Below, piece by piece: positions 52,880 to 60,430 of a stretch of DNA of 64,000 nt. Positions within the stretch are counted from its first letter, which is position 1. Each line of letters begins with the position of its first letter. A program made the position numbers and the translations under genes. The stretch comes from an uncultured Bacilli bacterium (GTDB taxonomy: Bacteria; Bacillota_I; Bacilli_A; RF39; UBA660): the NCBI GenBank assembly GCA_934085585.1, contig CAKOHI010000002.1:1-64000 (forward strand). Reading direction: 5' to 3'. The notes beneath the pieces were generated by a model. The model worked only from the letters and a program-made list of their open reading frames with translations, was not told the DNA's origin and did no database searches.

Positions 52880-53419
52880 ATGTTAATAAATATATGTTTA
52901 ATAGTAGTAATAATTATAACAGGAGGCATAATAGCAATTTATAATAATTTTATAAGAAAAGGAAATAGAGTAAAAGAAGCGACTTCTCAAATAGATGTAT
53001 TACTTAATCAAAGATTTGATTTAATACCAAACATTGTTGAAACAGTAAAAGGATATACTAAACATGAATCTAAGACATTAGAAGATTTAACTAAATTAAG
53101 ATCATCATATAATAATCATGGATTTAGTATTGAAGAAACAGAAAATATAGATAAGAAGTTTAATAATATAATGATGCTTGCAGAAGCATATCCAGACTTA
53201 AAAGCAAATACAGAATTTTTAAGTCTTCAAAATAGTCTTCATGAAATAGAAAATAAGTTGGTATTTGCAAGAACAAGCTATAATAATGCTGTAACTTCAT
53301 ACAATAATTTAGTAGAATCTGTTCCGTCTAATATTATTGCTAAGTTATTTGCTTTCAAAAAACAAGAGCTATTTAAAATTGAAGATTCAAAAAAAGAAAA
53401 TATAAAAATTAATTTATAA
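52880..53419 (+). CDS. lemA: LemA-family membrane protein
   Basis: A 179-aa LemA protein: an N-terminal membrane helix (ICLIVVIIITGGIIAIYNNF), then KGNRVKEATSQIDVLLNQRFDLIPNIVETVKGY (the LemA signature, here described by residues about 28-60). A helical bundle with LKANTEFLSLQ follows. Function of LemA is poorly defined. It is co-transcribed with the XRE sensor. Confidence 0.93.
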   Translation: MLINICLIVVIIITGGIIAIYNNFIRKGNRVKEATSQIDVLLNQRFDLIPNIVETVKGYTKHESKTLEDLTKLRSSYNNHGFSIEETENIDKKFNNIMMLAEAYPDLKANTEFLSLQNSLHEIENKLVFARTSYNNAVTSYNNLVESVPSNIIAKLFAFKKQELFKIEDSKKENIKINL

Positions 53420-53442
53420 GACAAAAGTAATACAAATTGGAC

Positions 53443-53475
53443 ACTTAATGTTATTTTACAACATTAAGTTTTTTT
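53443..53475 (+). terminator. terminator after lemA
   Basis: ACTTAATGTT / AACATTAAGT with seven T. Confidence 0.88.
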
Positions 53476-54531
53476 CTTAATATTTGTAAAATTTGTCTTG
53501 CATAATGATTGGTTCTACATTTAAAACTTGATTAAAATAGGTTTACTTTTTATAGAAAATAGTTTTAACAAATATTTAAACATTGTTAAAGTTTATACAC
53601 ATCTTAAAAATGTGAACTATCAATCTTTTCAATTTCAAAATATAATTTTGTTGTTGATATTAAATATGTACAGGTGGTGCAGTAACTGTTAAAGACTCTG
53701 ACTAGGAATTCTCATTTATGGTATACGATAGAAATTACTATCCAGATCAAGAAGAAAAAAATAGGGATTGTTTATGGGGAGGATTATATGGTGAAAGAGA
53801 TTATTAGTCATTTAATAGCAATTCCTACAGTTATGCCATATATAACAAGTCAATTTATGCCTAGAAAAATTAGTGATAGATCAGAAATTATTCCAAATAG
53901 TGTTTCAAATTAAGCATTTATAGGTCAATTTGTAGAACTAGAAGGAGATGCTGTATTTACTGTTGAAACAAGTGTTAGAACAGCAATGACAGCAGTATAT
54001 AAAATGTATCATTAGATAAGCCTATTGTACCACTTTTTAAAGGGCAATATGATATAAGAATGCTTACAATAGCTTTAAAAACAATGCTTGGAAAAGATAA
54101 GATAGAAGTATCAGATTTACCTAAAATAAATCCATTAAAGTTACATGAGGTATTAAATCAAATAGTAGACGGAATAAATTCTATTCCAGATGTACCAGAA
54201 TATTATTCTGAAAGAGAAGAAAATAAATAATTCATAATATAATTTGGTTATCCTTTATTGTTAGCCATTTTATTTTATTATGATTTTTAAGACTTAAACA
54301 AAATGAAATAAAATTACATTAAAAAAATCCCTTTGTTAGGGATTAAGTTTCAATTTGGAGCGATAACTTTACTTATATTCGAAAAATTATACTCCAAAAG
54401 TTGCTTGATTAAATCAACTAAATAAATTATATATGTTTTATCATAAAAAATCAATGGATGTATAGTGAATTTCACTAAAATATTGTATAATCTTATTATA
54501 GATTTTCTTGAATTTAGTTGGGAGGTTTAGA
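53476..54531. other. decayed region at the left edge of the accessory island
   Basis: About 1 kb without an intact gene. Gene fragments lie at 53718-54230 (listed separately). A hairpin AATCCCT/AGGGATT (54327-54344) is preceded by seven A, and would terminate minus-strand transcription. An inverted repeat TTTGGAG/CTCCAAA (54354-54396) is also visible. No promoter is clear except the TATAAT-like sequence near 54485. Confidence 0.5.
53718..54230 (+). pseudogene. fragmented gene(s), unrecognised
   Basis: Three consecutive fragments in different frames are protein-like. The first is MVYDRNYYPDQEEKNRDCLW (53718-53807). The second runs from 53788: MVKEIISHLIAIPTVMPYIT ..., broken by a stop at 53911 and continuing [20 protein letters not shown]. 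The third is LTIALKTMLGKDKIEVSDLP ... ending at 54230. The order and single stops suggest one or two genes decaying in place. No family recognised. Confidence 0.5.
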
Positions 54532-55467
54532 ATGAAGACAAAATGTGAAACCTTGAAGTTATCAATACTAATATCTTCTGTTTCTCTTATATTATTTTCT
54601 ATATTTTTCTTTATGAATAAATGCAATGAAAATATTTGGTATGAATACATTTATAACATATCTCTTGGACTATTTGGTAGTTCATTTGTAGTATTTTTAG
54701 TTTCAATTACTGAATATAGAGTTGCAAAAACACAACTCTTAGAAAAAATATGGAATGAAAGTAGAAAACTTAATATACAATTGCATAAAATAAAACCAAT
54801 GAATTCTTATATAGATAATGATCTATTGATTAACTATATAAATGAATGGTTATTTAGACAAACTGAAGAAGATAAAATGATTTTTGGAGATAAACACGAT
54901 GCATATGATAAGTTTTATAATTATTTGCTTGAATATAATAAAGTATCAATTAAAAAAATCCCCAAAAAAGAAATTAAATCTTATATAGATTCATTAATAA
55001 ATAGTGAAAGAGAAAAAATATTAGAGAAATTAGAAAAAATAATAGACGAATACTTAAATCTAAATAATTACACTTTTCTTGAATTTAACAATTTATTAGG
55101 TGATGTACAATTTTTTACTGGCAAATCAGAATATTTAAAATTGCACCAAAATATTTATGAACCATTGCGAAATATGTATAATGACTTAAAAGAATGTGTT
55201 TGTTATCATTTTGAACTTTATAGAAATGGTGAAGCTAATAGACCTGATGTTTTATTAAGTATTTTATTTGAAAATCAAAATAAGTTATTTAGAATGGAAA
55301 AGAAAAAAGAGAAAGACCGCGAATGGGATATTATATACGCAGATTTTTGTGATAATATTGATGATAAAATAGAAGAATTTAGAGCAAAAACTATTTATAA
55401 ATGTGAAGAAGAAAAAATTACTCATCATCCTATTGAATCTACTTTTTATAATAAAAGTAAGAAATAA
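54532..55467 (+). CDS. two-TM accessory membrane protein
   Basis: A 311-aa protein with two closely spaced membrane helices (about residues 9-30 and 42-65) and a large charged, helical cytoplasmic domain. GGGAGG lies six bases before ATG 54532, so the in-frame TTG 54508 is rejected. No family recognised. It is followed 20 bp later by a small protein with a HEPN-type RNxxxH motif. Together they may form a membrane-tethered nuclease module; inference only. Confidence 0.6.
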   Translation: MKTKCETLKLSILISSVSLILFSIFFFMNKCNENIWYEYIYNISLGLFGSSFVVFLVSITEYRVAKTQLLEKIWNESRKLNIQLHKIKPMNSYIDNDLLINYINEWLFRQTEEDKMIFGDKHDAYDKFYNYLLEYNKVSIKKIPKKEIKSYIDSLINSEREKILEKLEKIIDEYLNLNNYTFLEFNNLLGDVQFFTGKSEYLKLHQNIYEPLRNMYNDLKECVCYHFELYRNGEANRPDVLLSILFENQNKLFRMEKKKEKDREWDIIYADFCDNIDDKIEEFRAKTIYKCEEEKITHHPIESTFYNKSKK

Positions 55468-55487
55468 ATTAATGTGGAGAATTAAAA

Positions 55488-55940
55488 ATGAATATAACAA
55501 ATGATTTTCAAGAGATATTATATTATGCTCATTATTGGAATTGGGCTCCAGATTGGCTAGTCGTTAAAAATATTTATGAAAAAATTCCAGAATCATATTC
55601 TGTATTAACACCATTTGCATATGCTTACCTTGAAGAATTAATTAGAAGTACAACTTCAGAATATGGTAGAGAATTACTAGATGAAAATGGAAATCCAAAG
55701 CGAAGAAAAGTTGGATTGTGTTTAATAAAATTAGCAAAAGAAGAAAATAATAAAAATTTAGAATATATGGAAAAATTAGATGAAATTGAAAAATACTTTG
55801 AGAATTCTACTGATTTAGATAGTGGAGATAATAGAAATAGCGTTGATCATGGATATATGCATCCAAGATTTTGGACGCAAGAGTCTTTCGAAAGTTTAAT
55901 ACATGATATTGCAATAATGTCTAAATATTCGAGATTTTAA
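55488..55940 (+). CDS. small protein with HEPN-type RNxxxH motif
   Basis: A 150-aa helical protein. The motif RNSVDHG (R116, N117, H121) matches the Rx4-6H signature of HEPN ribonucleases and is followed by a conserved-looking YMHPRFWTQESFE. A first helical part (FAYAYLEELIRSTTSEYGR) fits the HEPN four-helix plan. It resembles the RNSVEHGNY motif of the 602-aa protein nearby. No named family assigned. Confidence 0.55.
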   Translation: MNITNDFQEILYYAHYWNWAPDWLVVKNIYEKIPESYSVLTPFAYAYLEELIRSTTSEYGRELLDENGNPKRRKVGLCLIKLAKEENNKNLEYMEKLDEIEKYFENSTDLDSGDNRNSVDHGYMHPRFWTQESFESLIHDIAIMSKYSRF

Positions 55941-55946
55941 ATAATA

Positions 55947-56089
55947 TTTTCTTATGACATTTTCTTGCGACATTTCTTACAACAAATAATCATGTTATTA
56001 AAAATTTTTACTAGGAAAATACCAGGAAATTACAAGGAAATTTAATAACTTTCTTGCGACATTTTCTTGCGACATTTCTTACGACATGG
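55947..56089 (+). repeat. duplicated repeat cluster upstream of the AlbA_2 gene
   Basis: Two blocks of three 12-13 bp units of the form TTCTTGCGACATT lie at about 55947-55984 and 56050-56087. Between them three 11-bp units of the form CAGGAAATTA (56011-56043) occur. The right block overlaps the -35 of the promoter. Confidence 0.8.
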
Positions 56090-56095
56090 TATAAT
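56067..56095 (+). promoter_or_regulatory. promoter of the AlbA_2/double-HEPN operon
   Basis: TTGCGA (56067-56072), 17 bp, TATAAT (56090-56095), 27 bp before the ATG. The -35 lies inside a repeat unit, so binding at the repeats would block it. Confidence 0.6.
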
Positions 56096-56122
56096 TAGAT
56101 TACAAGAATCAGGAGTTAAATT

Positions 56123-57448
56123 ATGTTAGATATAATTGAAGATGTAAGAAATGAATTTAAAGTTAAATTAACAGATAAGTTTGAAGAAGAAGTTATTTCA
56201 TTCTTGAATACTAATGGTGGCAATATTTATATTGGGGTTAATGATAAAGGCGATATTGTTGGTATAAATAGTAATATTGATTTACTACAACGAACTATTA
56301 AAGATAGAATAAAAGATAATATTATGCCATCAACATTAGGACTTTATGATGTAGTTGTATTAGAAGAAAATAATAAGAAATATATTAAAATTATCATTGC
56401 AAAAGGTAGTGAAGATCCATATTATATCAAAGGTATGGGATTGACTCCTGATAGTTGTTTTATTAGAGTTGGTAGTTCAATACAAAGTATGCCATACGAT
56501 ATAATTAATAATAGAGTAAATAAGAGAACTAGAACATTATTAAGAAATATAGTATCTCCTAAACAAGATTTAACTTTTAGCCAATTAAAAATATATTATG
56601 AAGAAAAAGGTTTTAATATTAATAATAACTTTTTAAAACAGTTAGACTTATATACCGAGGATGGTAAATATAATTATAATGCTTATTTATTAGCTGATAA
56701 TAATACTATATCTATTAGATTTGGTAAATATGAAGGAACTAATGCAGTTGATTTAATTGAAAATGAAGACTTTGGTAATTGTTCTATAGTTAAGGCAACA
56801 AAGAATATTTTAAATAAGATTGAAATTGAAAACAGGATATTCACTAAAATAGAATATCCCGAAAGAAAAGAAATTAAAATGTATGATTTTGCAGCAGTAA
56901 GAGAAGCAGTAGTTAATGCCATCGTTCATAATGATTGGTCAAATGAATATGCTCCAAAGTTTGAAATGTTTAGCGATAGATTAGTTATATCATCAAACGG
57001 AGGTATTCAACCATATACTACGAAAGAAGAGTTTTTAGAAGGATATTCATTACCCAAAAATAAAGAACTAATGAAAGTATTTAATGATTTAGATTTAGTT
57101 GAACAAATGGGTACAGGTATAATAAGAATACTTCAAAGCTATGATAAAAAATCATTTGAATTCTTTCCTAATTTTATTAGAGTTACATTTCCATTTAATA
57201 AAGATAAGTTTAGAGAAGATACAAAAGAAAATAAAGAATTAACTGAAACACAAAAATCTATTATTAATTTAATGCTTGATTCACCAACTATTACTCAAGA
57301 GGCATTGTCAAAACTACTAGGTGTTAATATTAGAACTATTCAAAGAAATATAAAAACTCTTATAGAAATGGGATTAATTGAAAGAACTGGTGCTACTAAA
57401 AAAGGTGAATGGATTATTACCAAGAATACTGATAAAGGAGTAAAATAA
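56123..57448 (+). CDS. AlbA_2 / HATPase / winged-helix regulator (Schlafen-like)
   Basis: A 441-aa protein. The AlbA_2 (Schlafen-like) domain spans about residues 10-125: FEEEVISFLNTNGGNIYIGV. A HATPase_c-type domain covers about 255-360, with REAVVNAIVHNDW as N-box and EQMGTGIIR as G-box. The C-terminal winged helix spans about 385-440: TQEALSKLLGVNIRTIQRNI. Such proteins are usually annotated as putative transcriptional regulators and are common in accessory islands. AGGAG precedes the ATG. Its stop overlaps the next start by one base, so the two products are made together. Confidence 0.85.
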   Translation: MLDIIEDVRNEFKVKLTDKFEEEVISFLNTNGGNIYIGVNDKGDIVGINSNIDLLQRTIKDRIKDNIMPSTLGLYDVVVLEENNKKYIKIIIAKGSEDPYYIKGMGLTPDSCFIRVGSSIQSMPYDIINNRVNKRTRTLLRNIVSPKQDLTFSQLKIYYEEKGFNINNNFLKQLDLYTEDGKYNYNAYLLADNNTISIRFGKYEGTNAVDLIENEDFGNCSIVKATKNILNKIEIENRIFTKIEYPERKEIKMYDFAAVREAVVNAIVHNDWSNEYAPKFEMFSDRLVISSNGGIQPYTTKEEFLEGYSLPKNKELMKVFNDLDLVEQMGTGIIRILQSYDKKSFEFFPNFIRVTFPFNKDKFREDTKENKELTETQKSIINLMLDSPTITQEALSKLLGVNIRTIQRNIKTLIEMGLIERTGATKKGEWIITKNTDKGVK

Positions 57449-59256
57449 TGAAAAATTTAATAAAATTATCTAGAGAATTAGTAGAAAACCTGCTTAATGG
57501 AAATAAGCAAAAATTAGGTAAAGAATACTTTTTTATGTTTTCTATTTCAAAATTCGTTTTATTAAAAGAAAAAATTTTAAAAAAGGATTCTACAAATAAC
57601 ATTTTATATTTTAATAATGTTAAAAATGCTAAATATATACCAGCAATATTATCATTTGCTGATGAAATAAAGAAAAATGGTAACTATCAAATTAATAATA
57701 CGTCAATAATGTTAGAAAAAACTGATAGAGATTCTCAAAAATTGGCTGAAGCATTATGGCTATTCAATAAAGTTAGAGATTCATTAGCTCATGGGCAATA
57801 TACGATTGATTTAGAAAATGATAGCATACTAATTAATAATGACCATTCAAATGACAGAAATAATGCTTATAAATTGGTATGTTCTATTCCTATAAAATTA
57901 TTAAATTCTATTTCATTTTATATTGAAGAAATTAACAAAAAAACAGATGAAAAAGAGTTATCTAAAGCATATAGAGAATATTTAGAAAAAATAGCAACCA
58001 ATTATGATATAGATACTAAAAAATTATTTGATAATAATTACATTAATTACATAATTAATATTAATAAGTACTATAATAACAAATTAAAGATGGATAATTA
58101 TCAATATAATAATAATAATTATTATTACATTGATAACAATAAATACTATAACGATACTTATAATATAAATAATGAATTTATAAATAAGAGTAAAAATTTT
58201 GAAAGAAAAACAAAACAAAATGAAGATTATACTCCTACGGATGAAATAGAAGATAATAAAATTAAAAAATTATTAAATAATTTAACAATTGAAGAATTAT
58301 ATAGATTAGTAAAATTATTATTAGAATATAAACCTACAAGTGAAAAGCAAAAAGAACAAATCAATCAAATAATTAGAAAATTTAAATCTTTAGTAGATCA
58401 AAGAATAAAATTAGAAGAACAAAAAATATTTGATGCTAAATCCTCAGAATTAATGAGTGAAATTTCTGATATTTTAGGAATTAAAGTAGGTACTAAAAAT
58501 GCAGATGCTACTATTGCACTATATATGTATATGAATTTAGTGTTTTCACAAAGTAGTGAAATAGATTATTCGCATATTTGTCTTAGAAACTTAATTATAG
58601 ATGTTAATCCATATAAGTATGAAGATAAAGATTTAGATAATTTAAATTTAAGTGATAATGAAAAACAAAAAATAAGTAGCACAATTAATTTTGAAAAAAA
58701 ATATATGAATATAAAAAATTATATAAACAAATTATGTGTTGAGTTTTCAGAAAAGATGGACACCAGAATTGAAGCATACTACAACAATCCAAGTGAAAGT
58801 TTTAGACATTCATTGCTGAATATTTATGCTGTATTTTATACTTCAATTATGAATTCTATAGGTAATAGAAATCAATTAATTATAACATCTATAAGAAATT
58901 CTGTTGAACATGGTAATTATTATGTTAACAAAAATGGTAGTTTAATTTTATATGATCAAACTGATCATAGTGATAATAAGAGTATAAAAATTTTATGTGG
59001 TGCTTTACCTCAACAATTACTTGATATAACAAAATCAATTGAATTAGGTGATTCAAAAGATAAATATAATATGGATGATTTCTTTAAAGAACTTGAAACT
59101 ATTGTTGATAAAACAACGCTTAATAATATTATGAATACTATGAATAACTTTTCAAAAATAATTTTTGGAAAGGATATTGATGTTAATAATAGTATGGAGC
59201 ATATGTATCAAGAAGCAATAGCTAATATTATTTCACAGCATATATCAAAAAAATAA
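57448..59256 (+). CDS. 602-aa protein with two HEPN-like units
   Basis: Two distant parts share the same pattern. VRDSLAHGQY (R110-H115) is followed by SILINNDHSND and KLVCSIPIKLLN. IRNSVEHGNY (R483-H488) is followed by SLILYDQTDHSDN and KILCGALPQQLLD. Both carry the HEPN ribonuclease signature RxxxxH. The middle has an Asn/Tyr-rich low-complexity stretch (about 205-255) and a charged helical segment. No membrane helix. I know no named family. It is coupled to the AlbA_2 regulator, so a toxin or defence nuclease is the leading guess. Confidence 0.65.
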   Translation: MKNLIKLSRELVENLLNGNKQKLGKEYFFMFSISKFVLLKEKILKKDSTNNILYFNNVKNAKYIPAILSFADEIKKNGNYQINNTSIMLEKTDRDSQKLAEALWLFNKVRDSLAHGQYTIDLENDSILINNDHSNDRNNAYKLVCSIPIKLLNSISFYIEEINKKTDEKELSKAYREYLEKIATNYDIDTKKLFDNNYINYIININKYYNNKLKMDNYQYNNNNYYYIDNNKYYNDTYNINNEFINKSKNFERKTKQNEDYTPTDEIEDNKIKKLLNNLTIEELYRLVKLLLEYKPTSEKQKEQINQIIRKFKSLVDQRIKLEEQKIFDAKSSELMSEISDILGIKVGTKNADATIALYMYMNLVFSQSSEIDYSHICLRNLIIDVNPYKYEDKDLDNLNLSDNEKQKISSTINFEKKYMNIKNYINKLCVEFSEKMDTRIEAYYNNPSESFRHSLLNIYAVFYTSIMNSIGNRNQLIITSIRNSVEHGNYYVNKNGSLILYDQTDHSDNKSIKILCGALPQQLLDITKSIELGDSKDKYNMDDFFKELETIVDKTTLNNIMNTMNNFSKIIFGKDIDVNNSMEHMYQEAIANIISQHISKK

Positions 59257-59285
59257 TGACGGTGCTATAAAACACTGTCATTATT

Positions 59286-60168
59286 TTATAAAATTTTAGA
59301 ATTTTCTTTTTCTTTTTGGATATCTTTATCAAAATTATTAAGATTATTTTGTATGCCTTCTGCTCGTTTAGTTATTTCTTTACAATACTTATCATACTTA
59401 TAGAGTTCCTTAATTTTAGGTTGTATATCATTTATTTCAGCAAGTATTGGAGTTTGTTTTTCTTCAGTTTTTGCTCTATGGTATCTTTTCCAAAGATTTT
59501 CTCTTTTACCTTTTAATTCACTTAATTCATTAGAGTTATTTTTAGCAAAGTTATCTAAATCTTCTTTTAATGTTTTATAATAATTGTTATTAATTACTTT
59601 ATGATTATAGGTGCTTTTATAACCAATATCTTCAACTAAAACACTTAATCCATATTCAGCACATATTGAATCAGATATCTGTCTTAACTTTGCTAGGTTA
59701 GTTCTATTGTTATTATATTTCTTATCATCTTTACACGAAACAGAATTAATTATGAAATGGTTGTGTATGTGGTTAGTATTTTGATGTGTAGCAACAACCA
59801 CTTCATAATCCTTAAATATTTCACTAACAAACTTAACTCCTATCTCATGAGCAATATCTGGAGTAACTTCTCCTTCTTTAAATGATTGATAACCATGAAA
59901 TGCTAAAATGCCATCTTTTTTTCTAAAATAATCTTTTGTATCACACATATCATCATATGGATTAATCTCATCACAATTTAGTGTACTTACATAACAAACT
60001 TTTTCTTTTTTAAAATTATAATCTTTTTTACCTTCTAAATAATCATAATCAACTTCACCATAATTTTCATTAGTAGTCTTTTTTGGATTGATAATATAAT
60101 TTATAGACTGCTTTAAATTATTCTTAATACTCCAAATTGATGATTTTCTTTTTTACGATATTAATCAT
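59286..60168 (-). CDS. MobA/VirD2-like relaxase, frame broken in a T6/A6 run, probably truncated
   Basis: A plasmid/ICE-type mobilisation relaxase. The frame from 60140 reads SSIWSIKNNLKQSINYIINP, the usual relaxase start. Then come GYQSFKEGEVTPDIAHEIG and the metal-binding HQNTNHIHNHFIINS. Downstream is a coiled tail, ending at about 290 aa, shorter than most relaxases. ATG 60168 (MINIVKKK...) is one base out of frame; removing one A from the six-A run (60149-60154 as T) joins it. No MobC or other transfer gene is near, so it is likely a remnant beside tRNA-Gly. Confidence 0.75.
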
Positions 60169-60200
60169 ACCACATCACACCCTTTCTTTGCAATAGCAAC

Positions 60201-60224
60201 AAAAAAATCAACTTGCGTTGATTT
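60201..60224 (-). terminator. terminator of tRNA-Gly
   Basis: On the minus strand AAATCAAC-GCAA-GTTGATTT followed by a run of T (complement of 60201-60207). Confidence 0.75.
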
Positions 60225-60261
60225 AATCACTAACATCGCTTGGTGCGACGATTTTATCTTA

Positions 60262-60336
60262 TGGAGCAAGTGAGCAGAATCGAACTGCCGTCTCAACCTT
60301 GGCAAGGTCGCATACTAACCTCTGTACTACACCTGC
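60262..60336 (-). tRNA. tRNA-Gly (GCC)
   Basis: Minus strand: acceptor GCAGGTG / CACTTGC, loop TTGCCAA with anticodon GCC, and an encoded CCA (complement of 60262-60264). Its 3' end faces the accessory island, the usual orientation for element integration. No second copy of the tRNA end was seen. Confidence 0.95.
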
Positions 60337-60344
60337 GTAAATAA

Positions 60345-60373
60345 ATTGTATCAAATATGTGTAACTTTTGCAA
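60345..60373 (-). promoter_or_regulatory. tRNA-Gly promoter
   Basis: Minus strand TTGCAA (complement of 60368-60373), 17 bp, TACAAT (complement of 60345-60350). Confidence 0.6.
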
Positions 60374-60379
60374 CACTAA

Positions 60380-60408
60380 TTGATAAAAAAAAAAAATTTT
60401 GTTATACT
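60380..60408 (+). promoter_or_regulatory. promoter of the LtaS-like gene
   Basis: TTGATA (60380-60385), 17 bp with an A-tract, TATACT (60403-60408). Confidence 0.65.
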
Positions 60409-60430
60409 TATTGAAGTAAGAAGGGATGTT

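Noticed and set aside
54327..54344. Terminator of a minus-strand gene
   Set aside because: The hairpin with A-run fits a minus-strand terminator, but no minus-strand gene lies to its right; left as an unexplained hairpin.
60262..60336. Clear attachment-site duplication at tRNA-Gly
   Set aside because: Orientation fits element insertion, but no second copy of the tRNA 3' end was found by eye in the window.
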